Shown one piece after another: positions 44,027 to 55,727 of a stretch of 64,000 nt of DNA (its first letter is position 1; every line of letters starts with the position of its first letter). This stretch comes from Polyodon spathula. Its lineage: Eukaryota; Chordata; Actinopteri; Acipenseriformes; Polyodontidae. The stretch is from positions 45,917,226-45,981,225 of the forward strand of contig NC_054534.1 of NCBI RefSeq assembly GCF_017654505.1, given 5' to 3'. The translations under genes were made by a program, and so were the position numbers. The notes beneath the pieces are model-generated. The model was not told the origin of the DNA, searched no databases, and saw only the letters and a list, made by a program, of their open reading frames with translations.

Positions 44027-46234
44027 TTGTTCTGCATTCTCAGTGTACCCTTGCACACCCCTCATGTCTAGATTTTATAACCATCTACTGTCTTATCTAG
44101 TAATGCATTGAGTAGAAAATTAGTTTAATAATACCAACAACTAAGGTTTTTATAGACCACATTTTTTAGATACTCTTACTTTCCTGAAATTCTGTACTGC
44201 TTAGATGTGCTTTATAATAGTTTACTGATTTTGTTTCCAGGCTAATTTATGTAAACTGAGAATTAGAACAGCTTTTGGTTACAAATGTATTTAAACTTTT
44301 CTTTTGTTTTATTTTATATAATTTTTCAGGTGGGCAGTTTAATGTAAAAAAAAAAAAAAAGCATAGAACATTTAATAATAATGACCCGTAATCTTTACTA
44401 TTCTGAAACTGTCACTGCTGAACGCCTACCATTTGATGAACGCCTACCACATGTGTCCTAATGCACATATGATGTGTGGGTGGATTTCAGAACAAGGAGC
44501 AGCAGCTCAAGTGGTGTGGGCAGAGCTCCAGATAAGGTTTTGGGTCTCGGAGTAACTTACCCACTAATTTTAACACAGAGGGAGTAAAATGTATTTCCAG
44601 GGGGCAAAATTCAACATTACCTTGAAGTCATGAGTAATCTCAATAAATACTGTACAATCTTTAATGGTAATGGGGTAGGCATTAAAGAAGTGCCTTCCAT
44701 TTTAACTATAATATTACTTTAAACTACTGTACAACCACACGTGTGTTCTACAGGGTTCTTTATCGGCTCAGAGCATTTAATTACATTACTTATATTTTAA
44801 CATTAAATTCTTAAACTTGGTAAATATTTTAAAACTTCACTATAAAGCCATACATCGAAATAAAATAAGGAAATGCATTATTAAGTTATAAAAGAGTTTG
44901 TTTAATATTATAAGGACCTTTTTTTAGCAGTTTTCTCTGATGATGGTTCCAGTTGGATTTGTAGTCTTCAACCTGTGTAGCTTTGCATTTTTCTTATTCT
45001 TACTGTGATTGGCTGCAAAGAGAACAGGGCTAGCCAATGATTGGATAATATTTGTTGGGTTGGTTTTTCTTGTGTACAGTTTCATAGTAACTGAAGACAA
45101 TGTATTCTGGGAGATGTAGTTGTGAGTGGAAGTTTTATAGGAGGCACACAATCTGTGCAGCAAAATTGCTATGCATATTTTTATGCATTTAATTTAAATT
45201 GAGTGTGTATTTCGGAAATTTTTTGTGCAGAAAAACAGCAGGTATGCAGCTTTCAACTCTGATTTAAAAGCAAAGGTGCCTCTTTTTCCGGAAAAATATA
45301 AAAGGCTAAACTGTCCCTAAATAGATCTCGTTGTCTCAGGTGTCATGCAATATGAATTCCACATCTCTGCAGTAAGTAAGTCTGAGCAACTTTTTATACC
45401 ACTTCGGACTAAATAAAAAACTATTAATTTACATGTAGTATCAAAACTACATGTTCCAAAACTGTGGCTTTCTTCTTATCTCAAATATGAATAAAACATT
45501 TGAATGGGAAATTCTGAGTATACTTACAGCTTCTGTCTGTGAAATCTCTACACTTGGTGCATCTGCAGATTCTGCAACAGGCAGCAGTGAAACTGTTGCC
45601 TGTGCTGGTGTTGTAGTTTGCCTACATGTAGAAGGCCTGACTTTGCTTGGCTTAAGGAGGCATTAAGCAGAGATTTACTTACAGAGGCTTCTGTCATTCC
45701 TGGTATGCCTAATATTAAAATTGAGAATTAGCAGTAGAAGCGCCAAGCTGGGCAATTTGACTGTTTTGAAATTTAAATTATTCTGCATTCCCGGAATGTA
45801 GTGCGCATGCCTGTTTCTGACTTTTTAAGCACGTTTACCTAGAAGCACCAAAACCGGTCAATTTAACTGGTTATTTCAATAAATATTTATTTATCAAATA
45901 TAGCCTATAATCCTGCCTGTCCTTTTCAATACAATCACTTGTCCTTTTCAATACAATCAGTCCCATGATCAAGTGACATCTACCTGTCTACATTCTTTGA
46001 GTGCTTGAAAAACACACCTCTCTGAGTCATAGGTACCCCCTTTGTATAGCATTGCAGGTTCATTCTTACAACTATACTGAGATTGAGTGGGCATACTGAG
46101 AGTGATACACCAAAAATAAGTTTTATACAATCATTTGTCTTTCATTATCTTATTACAGCTTATTACAGCTACCGCAATCAGTATATAAAGTGTATAGCTA
46201 ACCTAATGCCATCAGAACTGTATTAGCTAGCTAG
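44027..46234. other. No gene seen; small repeats
   Basis: AT-rich. Near 45918-45960 a ~21-bp unit (TGTCCTTTTCAATACAATCA) is duplicated. A short segment at 45730-45870 has TAGAAGCGCCAAG and TAGAAGCACCAAA spaced 110 bp apart. That could be the ends of a small unclassified element, but they are in the same orientation. No coding sequence. Confidence 0.4.
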
Positions 46235-46235
46235 C

Positions 46236-46311
<76 letters not shown>
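46235..46311 (+). repeat. (AAT)n microsatellite
   Basis: Pure AAT repeat of about 77 bp preceded by TAGC repeats. Confidence 0.95.
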
Positions 46312-46312
<1 letters not shown>

Positions 46313-46479
46313 TCAGCTCACTTTAGTGTTTTTGAATGTACTTTGCTGCCACAGCTACATTGAAGTCCTTTGTGCTTGTTGTTGCAGTTGCAGTACGTAG
46401 ACATGCATCAACACAACAGTTCTCAAGCTGATTCCTTGTGGATGTTTTGATCAGGGATCAGTGTCAGTAAAAGAAGTGA

Positions 46480-47000
46480 CAACCTTGCCAGTTCACTGTA
46501 TTCATCCTCACTTGAATTAAACAAAAGACATCACGATTTTGTAATATCACTGCCACAGCGGTCTGAGTTGTCTTTGCAGCCTCATCCTCACAGTACAATG
46601 TACAATGTATATTGCATTTTCAACTTTGCTGCTTTGTAAATCTTGCACCAAGTTTTTGAATTTCTGAGACTGGTAGCTTTTTGTTGAAGGGGTCCAAGTA
46701 AAGCATGCATTTCACCAGCAGTTTTTCAGGAAACCTGGCCTTGAATGCCTGTTCAAGTTTCTTTGCATATTCGATGAACGTTGCTTTTACCTGAGCAATC
46801 TTTGTGTCTGGCAAGTAGTGCTGCTCCTCCTACTCTCTCAGCATCGCTGTGACCTTGGCACTGGGAATAGACAGGTTGGAGATCTGAAAGATTCCAGCAT
46901 AGAACACTCATTTGAAGGCTTCAAAATTACCTTGCAATACTTCTCCAGAGAGCAGCACTCATTTTACATATGAGAGATCTCTTTCTGCAGTGCCAAATTC
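46480..47000 (-). pseudogene. Unidentified protein fragment, transposase-like context
   Basis: The minus strand is open at 46814-46620 and reads FIEYAKKLEQAFKARFPEKL, then KCMLYLDPFNKKLPVSEIQK. The LDPF and charged-helix pattern is reminiscent of the C-terminal part of hAT-type transposase-derived proteins in fish, but I cannot confirm this. Flanking frames have stops. No terminal repeats were found. Confidence 0.3.
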
Positions 47001-47140
47001 ATTGATGTGAGAAGTGGCAAAACCCAGTTCAACAAACTGAGATACAGAGTGACTTTAGGAGATTGTAGCCTGTCATGTCTCGTAATTTATGATGTCACCG
47101 AAACCCTAGATCAAATGGTTTTCCTGTAACTCCCTGAAGC

Positions 47141-47250
<110 letters not shown>

Positions 47251-47254
47251 AAGA

Positions 47255-48560
47255 TTAGCTGACCAATGTTTCGATAGCTTGACTTTCTAAAGGAATGTGT
47301 AGAATCAAACGTAGGTATTAAAGAATTTTGACCCGGATGTACACAATTGTTTCAAAGAATTCCATATGAGGAATCCATAAAAACTGGCGTATTCAGGAAA
47401 TATTATGCAAAAAGTTTTCGGAATTATGTAGAATCCGCAAGTGTTTCTAAACTATCTTGGAAATATTATGCAAATGTTTAGAGGAAGTCATTACTAATTG
47501 GACTCTTTTGCTCTTTTTATCTCTATTTTTATAATCTAGTAGACCATCTCTTTTTAGTTATCCACTTTTCTTTTGAGCATATTGTTTGTATTCTTATTAC
47601 TAGACCTGTTAGGATTGCCCTTTTAGTGTGTTTTGGATGTGCAGAGGACATGTGTAAATATTGGTCCATGTCAGTAAAGTTACAGAAGAGGTCAGTCTTA
47701 ATTGAACCTTCTTCAAGTTTTACTATGGTATCTAAAAATTGTATTTCTTTCCCATTGAAGGTCCACCTTAATATTATTGTGTATTTCATTTGTCATTTTA
47801 TGAAACTAGAAAAGAGATTCTTCCCCATGTGTCCAAACCCCAAAAATATAATCTACAAACCGAATGTATTCTAAAGGTTCTTGTTCTGATTTTTCAAGTA
47901 GTTGTTCTTCCAATTTCCTCATGTATGTACTGGCAAAATGCATTCCTAATTTAGATCATATTGCTGTACCATCATTTTATAATTCTTATCAACAAAAGTA
48001 AAACAACTGTTTTCTAAAACTATGTTAATCATGTTCAGCACCACTGATGTTGGTATTGATTTATCTAGTCTATTATCCAGTGCTTTTTGATAAGCTTCTA
48101 AAGTTTCTTTACGAGGGATACTTGGATACAAGGATTTTACATCCATGCAAAATAAAATTGTATTCTCTGGAAAGTTGTGCTTTAGTGATTCAAGTCTTTT
48201 TTAAAAATTATGTTGTATCCTTAACATAGCTTGTCATTTCTCAATGTGTGACCTAAGTTGTTTTTTTGACTATTTCAGCTATTATGTGTGTTGGATTATC
48301 AATCATGCTGAATATCATTCACATAGGGTGATTTTCATTGTGCATTTTAGGATTTCCTCTTGCTAGGCCTGTTCTTGCATTATGTGGTTGCATGTATTAT
48401 TTTAATTATTTTGATATAATGCCTTTATTGTATAGTCTCTTCTCAAATTCTTTAACCTCTTTTACCGACTTATTGATCTTATTTTATCTTTTAACTTCTT
48501 CATATGTATCCTTATGATTTAATTCACACTCTACAGATTTCATATAGTCATCTGTGTTCA
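47255..48560 (-). mobile_element. Penelope-like element fragment (RT and terminal segment)
   Basis: Read on the minus strand. The RT parts lie at 48560-48180 (frames broken: the segments ISMIDNPTHIIAE and TSYVKDTT), 48146-47946 (CMDVKSLYPSIPRKETLEAY, then the SCFTFVDKNYKMM segment) and 47789-47529 (NGKEIQFLDTIVKLEEGSIK, DQYLHMSSAHPKHTK). These are the thumb and palm blocks of Penelope RT (DVxSLYxxIP, FLDxxV, YLH..S.HP.H.K). The terminal part near 47330-47265 has a hammerhead-like AAGTCAAGCTATCGAAACAT. No GIY-YIG domain is recognisable. Frameshifts and stops make it inactive. Confidence 0.8.
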
Positions 48561-48564
48561 TTAT

Positions 48565-50118
48565 CACTAGTCTTATATTCACCCCCCTTGGACTTTTCCA
48601 CATTTTATTGTTTTACAACATTGGATTTAAATGGATTTAATTAGGAGTTTGCCACTGATCAACACAAAAAAAGTCCATAATGTCAAAGTGAAAAATAATA
48701 TCTACAAATTGTGTGTTCTAAATTAATTACAAATACAAAACAGAAAATAACTGATTGCATAAGTATTCACCCGCTTGGGTCAATATTTGGTAGAGGCACC
48801 TTTGGCAGCAATTATAGCCATGAGTCTGTTTGGATAAGTCTCTACCAGCTTTGCACATCTGGAGACTGCAATTTTTGTCCATTCTTCTTTGCAAAATTGC
48901 TCAAGCTCGGTCAAGTTGTATGGGGACTTTTGGTGAACAGCAATTTTTAACTCTTTCCACATATTCTCAATTGGATTGAGGTCCGGGCTTTGACTGGGCC
49001 ACTCCATAACATTGACCTTTTTGTTTTTAAGCCACTCTAGTGTGGCTTTGGCTGTATGTTTGGGGTCATTATCCTGCTGGAAGATAAATCTTCTTCCAAG
49101 TCCCAGGTCTCTTGCAGACTTCAGCAGGTTTTCCTCCAGGATTCCTCTGTACTTTGTTGCATCCATTTTGCCCTCTATCTTCATGAACTTTCCAGGCCTG
49201 ACACAGAGACTCATCCCCATAGCATGATGCTGTCACCACCATGCTTCACGGTAGGGATGGTATTCTCAGGATGATGTGCGGTGTTAGGCTTGCACCAAAC
49301 ATAGCTCTTAACGTTGAGTACAAAAAGCTCTATTTTGTTCTCATCAGATTATGGATTCTTCTTCCACTTGGTCTTAGAGTCATGGCAAACTCTAACTGAG
49401 ATTTGATGAGTTTTTTGCAATAATGGTTTTCTTTTTTTTTTTTGTGAAGCACCCGGGCTATTGTTGCCATATGCACAGTGTCTCCGATCTCAGCCGTGGA
49501 AGACTGTAACTCCTTTAGAGTTGCTATAGGCCTCTTGGTAGCCTCTCTGACTAGTGCCTTTCTCTTCCGGATACTCAGTTTTTGAGGACGGCCTGTTCTA
49601 GACAGATTCACAGTTGTGCCATGTTCTCTCCATTTCTTAATGATGAACTTTACTGTGCTCCAGGGGATATTCAATGCCTTGGAAATGTTCTTATATCCTA
49701 CCCCTGATGCTTTTGAAGAACCTTATTCCAGATTTGCACCTTTGAATGTGCCTTCTTCTTCATGATGTAGTTTTTGTTAGGAAACATACTAACCAACTGT
49801 GGGACCTCCCAGAGACAGGTGTGTTTAACACCTTAATTGCACACATGTGGACTCCATTCAACTAATTATGTGACTTCTAAAGACAATTGGTTGCACCAGA
49901 GCTTATTTAGGTGTGTCATAGCTAAGGGGGTGAATACTTATGCAATCAATCATTTTCTGTTTTATATTTGTAATTAATTTAGAACAATTTGTAGATTTTA
50001 TTTTTTACTTCGACATTATCAATGTTTTTGTGTTGATCAGTGGCAAAAACTCTGTTTGTAACACAATAGAATGTGGAAAAGACCAAGGTGGATGAATACT
50101 TTTGACAGCCACTGTAAT
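48565..50118 (-). mobile_element. Tc1/mariner transposon, near complete
   Basis: The inverted repeats occupy about 48565-48790 and 49925-50118. The right end reads, on the minus strand, CAGTGGCTGTCAAAAGTATT. The inner repeat motif GATTGCATAAGTATTCACCC recurs in both arms, giving an IR/DR layout. The outermost ~20 bases of the left arm have diverged. Length is about 1.55 kb. Confidence 0.9.
48780..49763 (-). pseudogene. Tc1 transposase (frameshifted)
   Basis: The start ATG is at 49763. The DNA-binding part (49674-49380) has VNLSRTGRPQKLSIRKRKAL. After frame changes near 49330 and 49220 the catalytic part (49220-48780) shows RFIFQQDNDPKHTAKATLEW and [19 protein letters not shown], so the second and third acidic positions are intact. 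The first lies in the damaged stretch near 49340. It ends IIAAKGASTKY and stop, as in complete family members. Confidence 0.9.
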
Positions 50119-50632
50119 TACCTGGCCATCCATCACAGTGGATGACAGTTTGTTTATGTAGATTTTGCAGCAAGGCTCTTAAAAGCAATCAATTATAATG
50201 CTTGCCTCACAGAAAGTTTTCTTCTGAGATTTCTACTGCTTTTTTTTAAAATCGATATATAAATCTAGAAATGCGTTGTAATTGTTTGAATAGATATGTG
50301 AAATTGCCTTTTACAAGGGCAGAAAGTCAGCAGTGTTTTAAGCTCTGAGTGTTTGTTTATTTTGTTGTGTAGCTAAGTGCTTTAAAGATATTAGGCACAG
50401 GGGAGATATGTTTGTTCAACTAATAAAAATGAAAGCTCCCAAACTAGTGATCCCAATTGACTGGTTAATTTATAATTAAAACACATTTTCAATGGTAATA
50501 CACTGCTCTACTTGGACCAGACATAATATTTTACAGATTATCTACATGGAATAAAGACACAAAAGGATGAACAAAAAAATTGCGTCCCTTCCCTTGTGCA
50601 GAATGATTAATGATTTGTGTTTTCTTAATTGC
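50119..50632. other. No gene seen
   Basis: AT-rich flank between the Tc1 element and the next coding relic. Confidence 0.5.
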
Positions 50633-51189
50633 AGGATTGCTACAAAAGGCAGCTGAAAAAAAGAAGGATGAAAACATTTTGATACATATTCATGATGTTG
50701 ACTGTGTGGCAGCAGAGGCCAGGTACCATACAAATTGTTTTAAATGGTACACATGATTTTTAACCAAAGTCAAAAGATCTGAAGGAAATTAGAGGTGAGC
50801 ATATTGATCTGTTTAACAGCCTTTATTTGATGTTACAATGTACAACATTTTTTTTTGAGAATCATCTAAGCAATATATTTGCATGGATCTCCTTTTCAGA
50901 TTGCAAGAACAATGGCATCCACGGGGCAAGAGCTAAACTGAATTTTGTCAGCCTGTCATAAATAGGAAGATCATTGAAAAGCACAAAGCGAATGTCCTAA
51001 GTATGACAAAGCTGGTGGAGTTGATGTGTGGAATGTTGGAGAAGGAAGGGGAATCAGGGAAAGATACTCTTGAGTTAATTGCAGATGATATTTTGCTCAT
51101 GATGATATGATATTGTCCTCTCTTCCTGGCTATGCAATCCATCACTTGTTTCAGTTACTTCACATCTAACCTATACTATGACTATTTTC

Positions 51190-51560
51190 TCTCATTCCAG
51201 GGCTGATCACCTATAGTAGTATCTACTGAGGCTGGATGAGGCTACTCCAGCCTGTCTCAATATACCGGACATGTGGAACTCAAGTGCGGACCTAGTGTGG
51301 AACAAGAAAAATGATTACGCACTGGTGCACGCTTGGGGGTAGGTCCAGTCTATTGAAGGTAAGAATGTTGAAGATGACAGGCGGCTGGTATTTCCGCATT
51401 TCATTATAAAAGGCCAATTGTTATACAGGGTGAAGCCTGCCACGGGCACAGGACAGCCTGTAATACAATTAATGCTTCCCCAGTCTTATTGGTCCGAGGT
51501 CATGAGGCTTGCAAATGATATCCCTTTTTAGTACAGTGCAGGATCACCAGTAATTTAGGG
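51190..51560 (+). pseudogene. Gypsy pol fragment upstream of integrase
   Basis: Open except for one TAG at 51340-51342, the plus strand reads HFIIKGQLLYRVKPATGTG, then QLMLPQSYWSEVMRLANDIP. This is the conserved segment just before the integrase zinc finger of gypsy pol (LLYR...QLxVPxxxRxxVLxLAHDIP). It separates the second block of the unknown family from its main part and is probably an insertion into it. Confidence 0.7.
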
Positions 51561-51659
51561 AGTTCGGAGCTGTGACAGAGTTCATCAAATGTGTTCTTGT
51601 TATTAAATACAACAGTTACATTCAATATTGGATTCATGTATTTTATTTAAAGAAGAACT

Positions 51660-51724
51660 GAAATATAGGATTCGGATTCAGTTCACCGAATCTGAAAACG
51701 AATCCTGGATTCGGTGCATCCCTA
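51660..51724 (-). repeat. hAT-type terminal repeat relic
   Basis: On the minus strand it begins CTAGGGATGCACCGAATCCA, the end of a common fish hAT element, with internal inverted GGATTCG/CGAATCC motifs. No partner end found. Confidence 0.5.
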
Positions 51725-53496
51725 GTTCCATTAGACCAATACCAACCATATTTGAAGAGAGAATTCAAGCTTGACATGGCATACGTCCTTTTCAAGTGCA
51801 TTGGTGCAGCTAAGAATGACCTACCAAACTGGACCAATTACAACACCCTACACCACCACAATGATGCGATGAAGAAGTCAACAGTGGCATACCTTCATGT
51901 TACCAAGGCTTCATCAGCTGAAATGGACACTGTTCACACTATTCTTCTGTGGACCATTGAATTGGCTGATATGTTCAAACTACAAGACATTGTCATTGTT
52001 GTTGATCAGAATATGTATGCCAAAACACAAGAAATTCGATGGATAACGAAAATATTCAAAGACAGACTTGTGATTCACCATGGGGAATTTCATACAACAA
52101 TGTCATTCCTCTCTATCATTGGGTGCAGGTTCCGTGATGCTGGCCTGCTTGACATATTCATTGAGGTTGGAATTGTTGCAACTGGTTCCACTAATGGTGT
52201 TATGGACAGGAAACACTACAATCACAGCATTAGAGCTCATAAGCTCATGTACGAAGCTTTGAAACATCTACAATTTGTCTAATTTCTGGAATCTTTTCGC
52301 AACAACAGTCAAAAGATTACAGTTTCTTACATACAGTACATGGCTGAGGCTTTTCCTTCACTACTGTATGAAAATCTCAGCCACTGTGATGACTTTCGAG
52401 ATATCATCAGTGTGTACCAATCATACATTGATCAACAAAGTACCAACAACAAAACATTTACATTTTGTGCCTCCTACATCCAAATGGTAGAGACTTTGCT
52501 TTGTTTCCAGGGGAATGCAAGACACTGATTGGATGCAACATATATCTTCAATTCACTCTATGTTGCTGTGGCAGTTTGCATTCCAACTATTCACGCTATC
52601 TACCAACGTATTGGGTGTGAGATGGTTGGTTAATTTATCAACATCGCATCCCAAGGTTCATGAATATTTAACCAATGATCATCAGTGGGTTGTGCAGCAA
52701 AATGGCAATTATGGCTTTTCTGCTAAGGCATCAAACAGACAATGAATAGGGACAGTAAAACTACCGGAGTCATAAGTGGCTTCACCCTCAATCGCAATGC
52801 TGTTCATAAATGGCTCGTCTGGTTGTGAACGAGCGGCCATTGTTCCAGAATGTCAGAAGATGGCAGGCTTCCATGCAGAGTTGAGAAATCAGAAAGACCT
52901 TGATGCACCAGTTATACAGAGGGATGAGAAAGCAGTGGAAAGAATCATCAGATGTGTTCAACAGATGATCAATCCATTCTCTGTTGAACAGAGAGACCTT
53001 ATTATTGAGCATCAGCTCTGGTGTTGTCAGTGTATTCTGAAGATATTACCAGTGACCTTCAGAATGCATTTCATCTTGATGAGCAGGCATACACATCATT
53101 AATAAGCACATGTATTTTGAGCAATGTGACTGAGTTACATGATTCTATTAAAAAGCTCAAGCTGAAGACCTTCTCCAACCATCTGAAAAAAATCATTGCT
53201 GTGTCAAAGGGCAAGGAATTTGTACTAGAAGGGACATGCAAGCCGTTTGCGATGTCTGGTTATAGCCAGGAAGCACAACATTGATTTATGAGACATTCTT
53301 TCGTATTCACTCGAACCTACATCATGCCTTCTCAAATGAAACACTGGCAAAAACTGAGAAATTGGTCTTGCTCAAGCACAATGAAAAACAATGCAACAAC
53401 AACTGCCTAGTTGAAAAAGTGCCACCCAGGAATGCTCTCATCATTGATGCTATGGCCTTCATCCAAGTTCTATTTAAGAACTTACCTGGTGTGTTT

Positions 53497-53524
53497 TTGT
53501 ATGTATGTATGTATGTATATATAG
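53497..53524 (+). repeat. (TATG)n short repeat
   Basis: A short run of GTAT units ending in TATATAG within the broken unknown-family coding sequence. Confidence 0.8.
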
Positions 53525-53553
53525 TAGTGTTTTCTGGGGCGGGTTCTTTGTAA

Positions 53554-53986
<433 letters not shown>

Positions 53987-54118
53987 GAGGATTGTGGGAA
54001 GGGCTTGCAGAGAGGTGGAACGCCGGTGCGGTAGGACCGGGAAATTTAAAACTTTATTTATTTTATGTATTCTCTCCTCTCTCCTATCTATTTCCCCTTT
54101 ATTTATTTATTAGGATAT

Positions 54119-54153
<35 letters not shown>

Positions 54154-54273
54154 GTTTGTTTGTTTGATAGTTACTTAGTTGTTTTTTTTTTTTGTGTGTT
54201 TGTTTGTTCGTAGGTTAGTGGTGTGTGTGTGTTTGTTTGTTTGTTTGTTTGGAGGGTGTTTGGAGATCCCGTT

Positions 54274-55722
54274 ATGGGGTCTCGTTCAGGAGGGCTGGGG
54301 GCTCTCACCCGCCGACACGGGGTCCGTTGCCTGCCTGACCCCGGGGTTTCGGTGGAGGAGTGCCTGCTGGCAGTAGGAGAGGTGGTGGGGTTTGAAAATA
54401 TTATGTCGGCGTCAAGAATGAATAAAGCTCTGGTAATATTTTTAGCGGAGGTGTCTCTGGTACACAAGCTGGTAGAGGAAGGATTTACAGTGAAAGGTGA
54501 ATTTGTTCAGGTTTCCCCTCTAGTAACCCCGGTTACGAAAGTTATTATTTCTAATGTGCCTCCGTTTTTAAAAAATGAGCAATTAGAAAAGAATTTAGCT
54601 CGTTTTGGTAAACTGGTGTCCCCGATTAAGGGAATCCCGCTGGGGTGCAAAAATAACAGTGTTAGGCACGTCATGTCGTTTAGAAGGCAGGCGTTTGTCT
54701 TACTAAATGATCCTAACCAAGTCATTAATGTTGCCTGGAATTTTAACGTGGAAGGGATGAATTGTGTAGTTTTTGTCAGTTCCGAAACGATGAGATGTTT
54801 TTACTGTGGAGAACAGGGACACCAGAGGAAAGCCTGCCCGAGAAAGGAGGCTAGAGCGGAGACAGGGCAGGATCAGGGCGATGCTGGCGGGGAGGAAGTC
54901 GGGGGTGTTGGGGGTGAGCGGGAGGAAGAGTCGGCTCCCCCAGCGCAGCCGCAGAGCGAGCCCGTGCTGACCGAGGAGGGGGCGATCCAGAAGGAAACCG
55001 GAGCAGAACCACCAACACCACGGCCTCGCACAAAGAGACCCAGCCGCAGCCTGTCACTGACGGGTTCGGAGGATAATACCGCTACTACTGAGAATGGTGA
55101 AGAATCATTCAAGGTAGTAGCGAAAAAGACACGAATTCAGCGGAAGGCTGCAGAGCTGCCGGATGGCAGAGCGCAGCCAGTGCAGAACTCCGAACCCGTG
55201 CAGACAGGGAGACTGCGGGCTCCAGGCGGGGCGTCAGTCCCTCCCAACGCGGAGGAAGAGAGCACAGCGCAGGGTGAGCCGGGCGCGGTGCAAGACTCTC
55301 CGCTAGCTGAATCTCAGCCGCCTGAAATAGTGCCGGCTGTAGCAGAGACCGGTGTCGAGGAGTCGGAGGGAGCTGCGGAGGAACGGATTCTCGGGGGCGA
55401 GCGAGAGGACAGCGCGGATGAGATGGAGGGGGAGCTCTCTGACTCCTCGCTTATCTCAGACATCCCTGATAGCCAACCCGTCAGTAAGAAAAAGTTATAC
55501 ACGCTTGAGCAGGTAAATGATTTTATGATAGAAACAAAAGGGAAAAGGGGAGTAGAAATAGAGAGTTTTTTCCCTGATCTAAGGTTATTTCTCCACTCCG
55601 CTCACGTTATAACAAGGAAAGCCACAATAGAAGAATTTGATCAGCCAAAACGTTATAGATTAAAAAAAATTGTTCAGAAAATTAAAAAGGATCTTAAAAG
55701 TGGTTCAAAATCTCTTGTTTAA
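54274..55722 (+). CDS. LINE ORF1 protein (copy 1), zinc-knuckle nucleic-acid-binding
   Basis: This is the RNA-binding ORF1 protein that packages LINE RNA. I chose ATG 54274 (MGSRSGG), giving 482 aa. The frame is open further upstream to 54223, but that part is encoded by TTTG repeats. The N-terminal third forms a globular domain with an RRM-like pattern (KVIISNVPPFL, about residues 89-99, and FVLLNDP). A CX2CX4HX4C zinc knuckle follows (CFYCGEQGHQRKAC, Cys175-Cys188). A long acidic, low-complexity region (about 190-395) rich in E, G, P and S comes next. The C-terminal basic helix ends KKDLKSGSKSLV. The stop TAA at 55720-55722 lies two bases before the ORF2 ATG. Confidence 0.9.
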   Translation: MGSRSGGLGALTRRHGVRCLPDPGVSVEECLLAVGEVVGFENIMSASRMNKALVIFLAEVSLVHKLVEEGFTVKGEFVQVSPLVTPVTKVIISNVPPFLKNEQLEKNLARFGKLVSPIKGIPLGCKNNSVRHVMSFRRQAFVLLNDPNQVINVAWNFNVEGMNCVVFVSSETMRCFYCGEQGHQRKACPRKEARAETGQDQGDAGGEEVGGVGGEREEESAPPAQPQSEPVLTEEGAIQKETGAEPPTPRPRTKRPSRSLSLTGSEDNTATTENGEESFKVVAKKTRIQRKAAELPDGRAQPVQNSEPVQTGRLRAPGGASVPPNAEEESTAQGEPGAVQDSPLAESQPPEIVPAVAETGVEESEGAAEERILGGEREDSADEMEGELSDSSLISDIPDSQPVSKKKLYTLEQVNDFMIETKGKRGVEIESFFPDLRLFLHSAHVITRKATIEEFDQPKRYRLKKIVQKIKKDLKSGSKSLV

Positions 55723-55727
55723 AAATG
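55718..55727 (+). promoter_or_regulatory. ORF1 stop / ORF2 start junction (TAAAAATG)
   Basis: ORF1 ends TAA at 55720-55722 and ORF2 starts ATG at 55725, leaving two bases between. The arrangement fits termination-reinitiation or a similar coupled translation of ORF2. The same junction is preserved in copy 2 (61729-61736). Confidence 0.6.

Larger units (their letters stand above)
50633..53553 (+). pseudogene. Decayed multi-exon copy of a repetitive protein family of unknown function
   Basis: A first exon-like block at 50633-50755 follows a splice-like TTAATTGCAG and contains CVAAEARYHTNCFKWYT. A second follows at about 50899-51110. After an interruption, 51731-52281 is open and has SAEMDTVHTILLW, IVIVVDQNMYAKTQEIRW, GEFHTTMSFLSIIGCRFRDA and GSTNGVMDRKHYNHSIRAHK. 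Frameshifted parts follow to 53553 (RDEKAVERIIRCVQQMINPF, IIDAMAFIQV). I recall this family as long, high-copy, uncharacterised proteins in fish and cnidarians with the same motif order. Their function is unknown to me. The conserved Asp in VVDQ and the copy number suggest a mobile-element protein, but this is inference. Confidence 0.55.

Noticed and set aside
54851..55112. Minus-strand Ser/Pro/Arg-rich ORFs inside LINE ORF1
   Set aside because: Shadows of the GC-rich low-complexity part of ORF1; repeated identically in copy 2 only because the DNA is duplicated.
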